From: Guillardia theta CCMP2712
Lineage: Eukaryota; Cryptophyceae; Pyrenomonadales; Geminigeraceae
Assembly: GCF_000315625.1 (NCBI RefSeq)
Contig: NW_005434432.1
Coordinates: forward strand, 11,126 to 46,248
Direction of reading: 5' to 3'
Length of the DNA: 35,123 nucleotides
Each line of letters opens with the position of its first letter. Position 1 is the first letter of the stretch. Under the pieces are notes generated by a model. It saw only the letters and a list, made by a program, of their open reading frames with translations. It searched no databases and was not told the DNA's origin. The translations under genes and the position numbers were made by a program. Positions 8,893-18,113 of the stretch are shown piece after piece.

Positions 8893-9590
8893 TCAACGAA
8901 GCTGGTCTTCAGAGCGTCATCGATACAGTCGGGGATCCTCGTTCTCGACGGCAGGTACCCTCCCATCCTCATGGCCGCAAGATGAAGGGCGATATCCACA
9001 TCCCTGGAATCCGCGATCGAGGGTCCGAGCAGTACGAGGGCTTGATGGCGGACGTGACGTTGGAGGGGACGAGTTCACGCCCTCTGAGGGTCTACACCCC
9101 GCTGTTTACTATACGGCTATCGCTCGCTTCCTCGCTTGGTACTCTGACCAGCCGATGTCACGTACGCTGCCCTCTCCTCATAGCCTGGACGTTCACTGCT
9201 CGAGATCTCTCCGTGCCCAGAAGCATCCTCTGGCGACCTTCTTCGTTGAGGCGCACGACTTCGTTCATAATGCTGGAGCGATCCTCTACCGTCGTGTGAG
9301 GGCTCCTGCACCGGCTGCAGATGGCGCGGCGATCCCACCTGCCCCGGCTGCTATGCCTGATGACGCAGGACGCCCCCCGGCATATGTGGTACACATCCCT
9401 GGTTTGCGCGCTCTCGTCGACTCGTCTCATGAGCACTTCATTCCTCCGCCTGCGCAGCGAAATGTGACTCCTCTTGTCATGCGCGTCTTCCCTCGCCATG
9501 TGCATGCTCGCGCTGCGCTGACCGATCAGCAGCGTGATATCCTCACCTTGCACAGCCGCAGGACATACTCGCTCAGTGGCTCAGGTCTCT
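8893..9590 (+). pseudogene. Permuted LINE polyprotein fragment
   Basis: Two plus-oriented pieces are joined in the wrong order. Bases 8893-9062 encode LNEAGLQSVIDTVGD through GLMADVTL (endonuclease region). From 9063 the sequence encodes GGDEFTPSEGLHP onward, which lies upstream of that region in the element. The second piece is the cleanest copy of the segment between RT and the Cys/His cluster, and stays open to about 9570. At 9580-9600 the orientation flips. Confidence 0.75.
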
Positions 9591-9865
9591 ATCCTGCGAC
9601 TTGAGCGAGTACGTCCTTCGGCTGTGCAAGGTAAGAATATCACGCTGCTGATCAGTGAGGGCAGCGCGAGCATGGGACATGGCGAGGAAACATCCGCAAG
9701 ACAAGAGGAGTCACATTGCGCTGCGCAGGCGGAGGAATGAAGTGCTCATGAGACGAGTCGACGAAAGCGTCCTGCGTCATCAGGCACAGCAGCCGGGTCA
9801 GGTGGGATCCCCGCGCCATCTGCAGCCGGTGCAGGAGCCCTCACGCGACGGTAGAGAATCGCTCC
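9591..9865 (-). mobile_element. Diverged LINE fragment, minus orientation
   Basis: It matches 2600-2690 and 2793-3010 in minus orientation with more substitutions than other copies in the window, so it is probably an older insertion. It has lost a stretch between about 9765 and 9770 and ends where an inverted repeat begins at 9868. Confidence 0.65.
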
Positions 9866-9867
9866 AG

Positions 9868-10114
9868 CAAACGCGGCTCAAACACACGAAACATGAGACC
9901 AACAAGACGGATTTACTGGCAGAAGGTAAAAAGTGCCTCAAGCAAAGACCGAAGGGTCTAGTTGCCAGCAGTGTTGCTAACTTTCGGTCTTGTGTTTCGT
10001 GTGTTTGAGCCGCGTTTGTTGGTGTGTTCCGTACACCACTTTTGTTGCTGTGTGCTCTCTGCCTGACGGTTTTGCTTGTTGCTGCTTTCTTCTGCTTGAG
10101 GCACTTTTTACCTT
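9868..10114. mobile_element. Foldback LINE-end unit of a diverged 3'UTR subfamily
   Basis: Terminal modules lie at 9908-9944 (minus) and 10093-10114 (plus, missing its last 14 nt). A second inverted pair, 9868-9900 with 9986-10018, matches at 31 of 33 positions and lies partly outside the first. The interior differs from the main 3'UTR (for example GTTTGAGCCGCGTTTG), suggesting a second subfamily. The nested inverted repeats could form a large hairpin. Confidence 0.7.
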
Positions 10115-10170
10115 AGTAGTCATGGCATATCCAGCCCGGTGTTTGCGACCATCAAGCCCTCGTACTGCTC
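10115..10170 (-). mobile_element. Terminal LINE remnant
   Basis: AGTAGTCATGGCATAT and a nearby ATCAAGCCCTCGTACTGCTC match two separated parts of the endonuclease region in minus orientation, with the intervening sequence deleted. This is the right edge of recognisable LINE sequence. Confidence 0.6.
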
Positions 10171-10855
10171 AGCCTTGCCTTGCTTGGTTGGGGTACGAGA
10201 AGCAGATGAGAAACAAAGTGATCCTGTCATGGGAGGAATGCAAGAGCAAGATTCTCAAGTTGAAGGAGGAGAAGTCAACAAGATGCTCGGTATGGTCAAG
10301 CCGCGCGAGAGAGTATGCAGTCCCCAGAGACAGATGCGAAGTATCCTACAGATGCAAATGGTCAGTCACAGGTCACTCAGTGTGAGTCCTTGACTAACGA
10401 CAACTCGACTGTCTTTGACTTGCCCTGATAGCTCCAGAGCCCTTATTCCAAGGCTTGTAGTAGTGTGTCAGTGTGGTAGAGGACTGAAATTCTTCCAAAG
10501 TGTTGCGGGCTGAAGCTGAACCAACCGGAAAGAAACACTGAAAGCCCGATGTTGCTGAGACTAGCTCTGATGAGGGAGTCTGCTTGACTCAAGGGAGTCT
10601 GCTTGACTTTGAGTGAGGCTACACCTCCAACTCAGGTGTAGCCTCTCCTCCATCTCAGCAGGGTCCACATCTAGCAAGTAACCATTGAGACCTTCGCTTT
10701 TCACTGCATTTCTTCTATGACGGTAAGATCAACTCATTATCAGTGATGTTACTAAGGGTATAATTGTTTGTATTCTTTGTAAGGGTATGATTGTTTGCTG
10801 TCGAAAAATCAAGATCGATATGCTCATGGACCGGCGAATCATATTGATCGTTCCA
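10171..10855. other. Intergenic spacer, no gene recognised
   Basis: Between the LINE nest and the actin-like stop codon there is no convincing frame; the longest open stretches show no family features. It holds a 16-bp direct duplication (GGGAGTCTGCTTGACT) in about 10574-10608 and a perfect hairpin at 10615-10645. Confidence 0.5.
10615..10645. other. Perfect 12-bp hairpin
   Basis: GAGGCTACACCT, a 7-nt spacer CCAACTC, then AGGTGTAGCCTC. The stem is exact. No T-run follows, so it does not look like a Pol III or bacterial terminator. Function unknown. Confidence 0.7.
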
Positions 10856-12579
10856 TCAGAAGCATTTGCGTCCCACAATTGCTTTGCCATACGTGTGGTA
10901 TTCCTTTGCTGAGATCCAAGTTGTTTGCCTTGCATACGACGCGTCATATACAAGAGATGAAAGAAGAGCTTACCCGCAAATCGTGGCCATAACTGCAGCA
11001 CCAAAAAATGCGAGGCAATCGCGCTGTATGACTTAGATCACCTAGAGTACAGAACCAAAGGTCCACACCTCAGGTTTTGCAATGACTCTGACCTTCACCG
11101 TGCGTGGAGCCAAGGCAACAACCTCTGCCTGCAACCTTTCTTGAAAGCCCTCATGCATTGTAGTTCCTCCAGATAATACGATATTTGCGTACAGGTCCTG
11201 GAAAGACAAATTTACAAAGCGAAGCTTTCATGACAAGATTTTCTTCACTTTACGGATGTCTAGATCGCTTTTCATGATGCTGCAGGCAGAAAAGGTCAGG
11301 CAGCACAGGAGGGTCCGAGACAGCAACCTGTTGTACACCATCCAGTGGATTCCGACATCCTCCAAACCAAGGAGCGAGGGACGGAAAAGTGCTTCGAGAC
11401 ATCGAAATCTCTCGCTCCCTATTAGGACAATCTTGGATTGGGATCATTTCAGAGATCAGAGAATACACTCATGGTTTTCCATTCTTACCTGACCATCTGG
11501 CATCTCATAAGATACGTGCAGCTCATCAGACATTGCGGCTTTGTTCAGAGCTTCCTCATAGTCGAGTGCAACAAAGCCTGTTGAAACTGCTTCAAGGTTA
11601 CCAAGACTGCCATGCTTGTGTTACAATGTTTTTCTTTCATGTCCCGAACTATCTCATACTCGGCAGATGATTTGAAGCAATAGCCTCTTTACGTGGGAGT
11701 CAACAAATCTAGAAAGGTCGTGGGCTTCAAACCTTTCTCTCAGAAGTTTTGACAGGTATTCTGTGAGCTCATGACCAGCCAAATTCAAGCGTTTGATTGC
11801 ATGCCAGATGGCATAGCCTTGGTAGATCGGAACTGAACATGAAACCCCTTGGCCTGAAATCAAGGTGTAAACATCTGAACTTCAAATCCTGCGTGAAAGC
11901 AAACCTGACTCTACGACAACACCAGTAATCTTTCCAGTAGAATATAAAGACATTACAGCCTGTATTCCGATATAGAAGGCCTAGGTTTCTCAAATGCTTA
12001 TAGGTCGAAAAAAGCAACGAGAACTTACTGGGCAATCGAACCCTTCAAAGAATCTCTCACAAACTTCCTCTCTTTTGGCTTTCGGGTTTAGCGGAGCTTC
12101 TGTCAACAGTACAGGGTGATGTTTGAGGGATACTCCAAGCCCTGTCATTAGTACAAATCAAGAAATTCGATACCTAAAACGTACATCTCGTTGTTAAGTA
12201 CCGGTAATTACAGAACTCCAAACTTTCTCCATGCCATTCCAGTCCGAAATTACTCCTATTCCCGAGTTTGATATGAAAAATTCTCGTTAAACATAGTTTA
12301 GGCTGCTTACCATGCTTAATGGGATAACTCAATTTCAGAATCGCTCTGTGAGCCAGGGCATCATTGCCCACGTAACATTGCTGCGATTCTGAAAAAGAAA
12401 AAAATTTCTTGTGCTTGACTTCGCCGACGACATTTGGACAAATGAATCGCGGTCGCTGTGAAAATACACATCTGACTCACCATGACATAAACGAATATGA
12501 GAATAAGAACCTCGTCAGAAGCAAACCCTGCTTTAATTCTTCCACTTCCATTATCGATGATGACAGGTCTGAACCACAT
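10856..12579 (-). CDS. Divergent actin / actin-like protein, 13 exons
   Basis: Exons (plus coordinates, read downward): 12579-12511, 12455-12311, 12255-12202, 12141-12029, 11980-11905, 11853-11733, 11686-11625, 11577-11489, 11431-11328, 11279-11249, 11197-11069, 11023-10974, 10928-10856. All 12 introns are GT-AG, 45-60 bp, and every phase closes, giving 371 aa against about 375 for actin. Conserved: [11 protein letters not shown] at residue 9, [19 protein letters not shown], Gln134 (actin Gln137), [24 protein letters not shown] and a C-terminal RKCF. Divergent: the DNase-I loop, and the second phosphate loop reads ESGQG instead of DSGDG (actin Asp154 to Glu, Asp157 to Gln), with His161 replaced by Cys. 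An in-frame upstream ATG at 12627 is possible. The family is certain; conventional actin function is doubtful. Confidence 0.92.
12464..12563 (-). repeat. Direct repeat copy 1: actin exon 1 and intron 1
   Basis: 100 bp covering 53 bp of actin exon 1 (12511-12563) and 47 bp of intron 1. It matches 13969-14068 at 98 of 100 positions. Both differences are in coding sequence and change amino acids (Ser/Arg and Lys/Glu). In this copy the intron continues to a good acceptor at 12456. Confidence 0.95.
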
Positions 12580-12683
12580 GTAACACGTCCAACAACAATG
12601 AAAAATAAGTGATCTCAAAGCATACATGACTTGAAATGGGTCCACAGACACACAATCCACGGGATCTGATGACAAGACATAAG

Positions 12684-15600
12684 TCATATCCTCAGTACAA
12701 CACCTTCATGATACCAACCTCCTTCAGCTGCCTCAACAGCATTCGCATCAACGATTCTCTCAGCATTGCCAGACGACTCGTGCATGCTCTTATTCTGCAT
12801 CCTGATACAGGCTTCGTCGTGAATGAGTGTATGCTCGGCCATTGTGACCTCCTCTTCCTGCATCATAGAGAGTTGATCTTGCTCAACAGACGCACTCCGC
12901 TTATCAGCCTGGGGCCCGTGTCCCTGAGGATCCGCTGCGTAGATTCGTTCACGGCCTCCTTGAGCTTCCGTTGATCTCAGCACAGGCACGATCTTATGCT
13001 CAGGCCCATTGCCCTTTCCTGCCCGAGCCCCTGCCTCTGCATCAGGCTTGACCTCCTCGTCTGACGGTCTGAGGCTGACTGCTGGGTGCCAAGACGTCGC
13101 TTCTCCCCAATCGTTATGCGCAGTCTCAGCCTCAGTCTTTGCTCCAGCCCCGCCCCAAGTCAAAGCCTCGGCGTCGTCTCCAGCCTGAGCCTCAGCAGGA
13201 TCACAAGGCACAGCATCACTGTATGACGTCCTCGAGTCGTCACATTCATCTACGGCTTGAAGTGCTGCCTGCGCTACCCTCCTGTCTGGCTTCAAGGCTG
13301 GTGATTGAAACCCCTGTTGCTCTTCCTGCTTGGCTCCCTTTTTCTGACGGCGTATCCGGGCTCCTATGTCAGTAAGAAATGCAACCTTGTGCAAAGACCC
13401 GGCTTCCGCCGTATCTGCTACCTCAGCTCCAGCCTCTTCTTCAGTTCCAGTTCTACCCACACTCTGTGCTCCAGTCTTAGCCTTATCCGTCTTTCCTTTC
13501 CCTGGGTCAGAAAGAGCTTGAGACCCAGCCTCTCCTTTATTATTTGCATTGATCAATGAAAGGCAGCGAAGCTGAGCTCCCACAATTTTTCTTTGATTCA
13601 ATCCAAGATCCCGGAGCTTCTGTCCGCCCTCCCTAGTGCCAGCCACATCTCCAGCCCCATCTCGAATTTTATCCTGTGGTCGAGCTCCAGCGCCAGCTTC
13701 AGCGCCAGCTCCAGCTCCAGCCTCATGCAATACCTTGGCTTCCGCCTTATCTGCAAGTCCAGTCCCAGCCCCAGCCCCAGCCACTGTATCAGCCTGAGCC
13801 CAAGCGTCATCTGTATCTTCCACCTCAGCGCCAGAAGCTTCATATCCAGCATCCACTACAGCCTCAGCCCCACCATCAGTCTCATCCACATCTGATACGT
13901 CAGTCACATTGCCAGTCCCATTCCTAGACCTGACCAAAGCTTTGGTCGTAACGGCTCCAGCCTTGCCCATACACATCTGACTCACCATGACATAAACGAA
14001 TATGAGAATAAGAACCTCGTCAGAAGCAAACCCTGCTTCAATTCTTCCCCTTCCATTATCGATGATGAAATCAGATCGATCAGCATCTGCAACCTCGGAC
14101 CGTGCCGACGACCGAGGCTTTGAGAGTGCCTGGGCTTGACGAAGGGTCTGCAGCTCTCCTTCCAGCTCCTTAGAGCTTGCTTCCAGCTCGTTGCGCTCCT
14201 GCTGCGTGTGTGCCTGGGCTTGACGAAGGGTCTGCAGCTCTCCTTCCAGCTCCTTAGAGCTTGCTTCCAGCTCGTTGCGCTCCTGCTGCGTGTGTGCCTG
14301 GGCTTGACGAAGGGTCTGCAGCTCTCCTTCCAGCTCCTTAGAGCTTGCTTCCAGCTCGTTGCGCTCCTGCTGCGTGTGTGCCTGGGCTTGACGAAGGGTC
14401 TGCAGCTCTCCTTCCAGCTCCTTAGAGCTTGCTTCCAGCTCGTTGCGCTCCTGCTGCGTGTGTGCCTGGGCTTGACGAAGGGTCTGCAGCTCTCCTTCCA
14501 GCTCCTTAGAGCTTGCTTCCAGCTCGTTGCGCTCCTGCTGCGTGTGTGCCTGGGCTTGACGAAGGGTCTGCAGCTCTCCTTCCAGCTCCTTAGAGCTTGC
14601 TTCCAGCTCGTTGCGCTCCTGCTGCGTGTGTGCCTGGGCTTGACGAAGGGTCTGCAGCTCTCCTTCCAGCTCCTTAGAGCTTGCTTCCAGCTCGTTGCGC
14701 TCCTGCTGCGTGTGTGCCTGGGCTTGACGAAGGGTCTGCAGCTCTCCTTCCAGCTCCTTAGAGCTTGCTTCCAGCTCGTTGCGCTCCTGCTGCGTGTGTG
14801 CCTGGGCTTGACGAAGGGTCTGCAGCTCTCCTTCCAGCTCCTTAGAGCTTGCTTCCAGCTCGTTGCGCTCCTGCTGCGTGTGTGCCTGGGCTTGACGAAG
14901 GGTCTGCAGCTCTCCTTCCAGCTCCTTAGAGCTTGCTTCCAGCTCGTTGCGCTCCTGCTGCGTGTGTGCCTGGGCTTGACGAAGGGTCTGCAGCTCTCCT
15001 TCCAGCTCCTTAGAGCTTGCTTCCAGCTCGTTGCGCTCCTGCTGCGTGTGTGCCTGGGCTTGACGAAGGGTCTGCAGCTCTCCTTCCAGCTCCTTAGAGC
15101 TTGCTTCCAGCTTCGTTGCGCTCCTGCTGCGTGTGTGCCTTGGGCTTGACGAAAGGGTCTGCAGCTCTCCTTCCAGCTCCTTAGAGCTTGCTTCCAGCTC
15201 GTTGCGCTCTGCTGCGTGTGTGCCTGGGCTTGACGAAGGGTCTGCAGCTCTCCTTCCAGCTCCTTAGAGCTTGCTTCCAGCTCGTTGCGCTCTGCTGCGT
15301 GTGTGCCTGGGCTTGACGAAGGGTCTGCAGCTCTCCTTCCAGCTCCTTAGAGCTTGCTTCCAGCTCGTTGCGCTCTGCTGCGTGTGTGCCTGGGCTTGAC
15401 GAAGGGTCTGCAGCTCTCCTTCCAGCTCCTTAGAGCTTGCTTCCAGCTCGTTGCGCTCCTGCTGCGTGTGTGCCTGGGCTTGACGAAGGGTCTGCAGCTC
15501 TCCTTCCAGCTCCTTAGAGCTTGCTTCCAGCTCGTTGCGCTCCTGCTGCGTGTGTGCCTGGGCTTGACGAAGGGTCTGCAGCTCTCCTTCCAGCTCCTTA

Positions 15601-17310
15601 GAGCTTGCTTCCAGCTCGTTGCGCTCCTGCTGCGTGTGTGCCTGGGCTTGACGAAGGGTCTGCAGCTCTCCTTCCAGCTCCTTAGAGCTTGCTTCCAGCT
15701 CGTTGCGCTCCTGCTGCGTGTGTGCCTGGGCTTGACGAAGGGTCTGCAGCTCTCCTTCCAGCTCCTTAGAGCTTGCTTCCAGCTCGTTGCGCTCCTGCTG
15801 CGTGTGTGCCTGGGCTTGACGAAGGGTCTGCAGCTCTCCTTCCAGCTCCTTAGAGCTTGCTTCCAGCTCGTTGCGCTCCTGCTGCGTGTGTGCCTGGGCT
15901 TGACGAAGGGTCTGCAGCTCTCCTTCCAGCTCCTTAGAGCTTGCTTCCAGCTCGTTGCGCTCCTGCTGCGTGTGTGCCTGGGCTTGACGAAGGGTCTGCA
16001 GCTCTCCTTCCAGCTCCTTAGAGCTTGCTTCCAGCTCGTTGCGCTCCTGCTGCGTGTGTGCCTGGGCTTGACGAAGGGTCTGCAGCTCTCCTTCCAGCTC
16101 CTTAGAGCTTGCTTCCAGCTCGTTGCGCTCCTGCTGCGTGTGTGCCTGGGCTTGACGAAGGGTCTGCAGCTCTCCTTCCAGCTCCTTAGAGCTTGCTTCC
16201 AGCTCGTTGCGCTCCTGCTGCGTGTGTGCCTGGGCTTGACGAAGGGTCTGCAGCTCTTCTTCCAGCTCCTTAGAGCTTGCTTCCAGCTCGTTGCGCTCCT
16301 GCTGCATGTGTGCCTGGGCTTGACGAAGGGTCTGCAGCTCTCCTTCCAGCTCCTTAGAGCTTGCTTCCAGCTCGTTGCGCTCCTGCTGCGTGTGTGCCTG
16401 GGCTTGACGAAGGGTCTGCAGCTCTCCTTCCAGCTCCTTAGAGCTTGCTTCCAGCTCGTTGCGCTCCTGCTGCGTGTGTGCCTGGGCTTGACGAAGGGTC
16501 TGCAGCTCTCCTTCCAGCTCCTTAGAGCTTGCTTCCAGCTCGTTGCGCTCCTGCTGCGTGTGTGCCTGGGCTTGACGAAGGGTCTGCAGCTCTCCTTCCA
16601 GCTCCTTAGAGCTTGCTTCCAGCTCGTTGCGCTCCTGCTGCGTGTGTGCCTGGGCTTGACGAAGGGTCTGCAGCTCTCCTTCCAGCTCCTTAGAGCTTGC
16701 TTCCAGCTCGTTGCGCTCCTGCTGCGTGTGTGCCTGGGCTTGACGAAGGGTCTGCAGCTCTCCTTCCAGCTCCTTAGAGCTTGCTTCCAGCTCGTTGCGC
16801 TCCTGCTGCGTGTGTGCCTGGGCTTGACGAAGGGTCTGCAGCTCTCCTTCCAGCTCCTTAGAGCTTGCTTCCAGCTCGTTGCGCTCCTGCTGCATGTGTG
16901 CCTGGGCTTGACGAAGGGTCTGCAGCTCTCCTTCCAGCTCCTTAGAGCTTGCTTCCAGCTCGTTGCGCTCCTGCTGCGTGTGTGCTGGACTGACGAAGGG
17001 TCTGCAGCTCTTCTTCCAGCTCCTTAGAGCTTGCTTCCAGCTCGTTGCGCTCCTGCTGCGTGTGTGCCTGGGCTTGACGAAGGGTCTGCAGCTCTCCTTC
17101 CAGCTCCTTAGAGCTTGCTTCCAGCTCGTTGCGCTGTTGACGAAGGGTCTGCAGCTTTTTCATCTTTTTGTTCAATTTGAGTATTTTCAGCTGTATTATC
17201 TCAATCTCATCAATTTTATTTGAATCCTGTTCTATCCAGATAAGTTCCATGGTTATTTCGAGCATTGTGTTCAGGAAGGTATTGATTCCTGCAATCTCCA
17301 TCTCACACAT
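12684..17310 (-). CDS. Giant coiled-coil repeat protein fused to an actin-exon copy and an acidic domain
   Basis: The ATG at 17310 (AAAGATG context) opens a Lys/Ile-rich N-terminus, followed by ~36 copies of a 28-residue heptad unit (TQQERNELEASSKELEGELQ core), a short linker (SKPRSSARSEVADADRSD), a copy of actin exon 1 (FIIDNGRGRIEAGFASDE), translated intron sequence ([15 protein letters not shown]), then ~430 residues rich in Ala, Glu, Gly and Asp ending GVVLRI at the TGA at 12684. From the array to the stop the frame is continuous. Breaks: a 2-nt loss near 16984 throws the N-terminal part out of frame, and a cluster of 1-nt indels at 15111-15380 sums to zero. The product would be about 1,540 aa if 16984 is an error. 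A long rod-like coiled coil is expected. As an alternative, the exon copy may splice to actin exon 2. Confidence 0.6.
13969..14068 (-). repeat. Direct repeat copy 2: upstream actin exon 1 copy with splice donor
   Basis: 98% identical to 12464-12563. The exon/intron boundary (GACGAG then GTTCTT) lies at 14016/14015 and is unchanged. Sequence identity stops before the intron acceptor, so this copy has a donor but no local acceptor. It is in frame with the coiled-coil array. Confidence 0.95.
14126..17155 (-). repeat. 84-bp tandem array encoding 28-residue coiled-coil repeats, ~36 units
   Basis: The unit is exactly 84 bp, four heptads. Apart from rare changes (Gly to Glu near 16257 and 17012, Thr to Met near 16305 and 16894) and indels, units are identical, including synonymous positions. 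The N-terminal edge unit lacks exactly one heptad (21 bp near 17135). Because 84 is divisible by three, the opposite strand is also open throughout; that antisense frame is an artefact. Confidence 0.95.
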
Positions 17311-18113
17311 CTTTCTTTTTGTTGTGTTGACAACGAGATCACGAGATGAGTCTGTTTGTTGCCTCCAATTCTTTGTTCGTTCCCACCACGATGTTTTGAG
17401 CTCACCTGTCGAACTAACTTTTATGAGGCTCTTATGAGTATTTCAAATTACAGAGAAACAAATCAAACTTTTGTTTTAATTCCTTTAAACAGTTTTACGC
17501 CCGCGGCCGGTCAAAAATCAGTGCCGTAGGACAATCAGGAGAGACTCCGACCGCGAGGAGGCTTGACCCTGACACTGTCGCACAGGCCAAACGTCGAGAA
17601 GAGAAAAGACAGCGAGAACCAAACCCAATCCTGCCGACTGCTGTCCCCCAAACTTAACCGTCGATACCTTCACCTAAGGCTGCGCGCGGGACAATCCCGC
17701 CGCCGGCCCCGCGCCATCACGGCATGTGCCGCTGAGCGATGTCGCTGCGGCCGCCGCCGAAGGAATGAGACGCATACCGGACCGCACCTGCGATGATCGC
17801 ACCGACTGCCAGTGACATGAACTGGCTTCGCCGGAACTTTCACGCCCCGGGCCCGCGGCCGCCGCGCCGCGGCCCGGCCCGCGGCCCGAGTCCCGGCAGC
17901 CCTGAGGCCGCTCCGAGGGTCAAGTTTGAAACAACCCGCCTCAGCAGATGTTATGTACCCAGGAGGGCAATGGTGGGAGGGAAGTGAAATGAAGGAATGG
18001 AGCATGGGTTGAGAAGCCGTCAATGCTAACTTGATGTCAGATGTTCCAGGTTCAAGACAATGAAGACAATGATTTGATGTCGGATCTTGCTTAATCGAGC
18101 TCAACTATAACAA
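17311..18113. other. Divergent intergenic region with GC-rich block
   Basis: It lies between the minus-strand coiled-coil gene and the plus-strand secreted-protein gene, so it should hold both promoters. About 17311-17480 is AT-rich. About 17490-17930 is strongly GC- and CpG-rich, with GCGGCC-type runs at 17847-17905. Open frames on both strands here show no family features and reflect base composition. Confidence 0.5.

Noticed and set aside
10729-11004. Minus-strand 91-residue frame over the actin 3' exons
   Set aside because: It is the wrong phase through two introns; the spliced actin exons 12 and 13 explain the sequence and end in RKCF.
14136-17027. Long plus-strand open frames across the 84-bp array (Leu/Cys-rich repeats)
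   Set aside because: The repeat length is a multiple of three, so the antisense is open by construction. The minus strand gives ideal heptads with a start codon and continues in phase into other coding sequence.
14126-17155. CRISPR-like regular repeat structure
   Set aside because: Units are contiguous with no unique spacers and encode heptads; the genome is eukaryotic. The same applies to the 20-bp satellite at 31661-32366.
17670-18104. Minus-strand Arg/Ala-rich 144-residue frame
   Set aside because: It lies in a GC-rich block where stops are rare; there is no domain, periodicity or codon pattern, and it sits where two promoters are expected.
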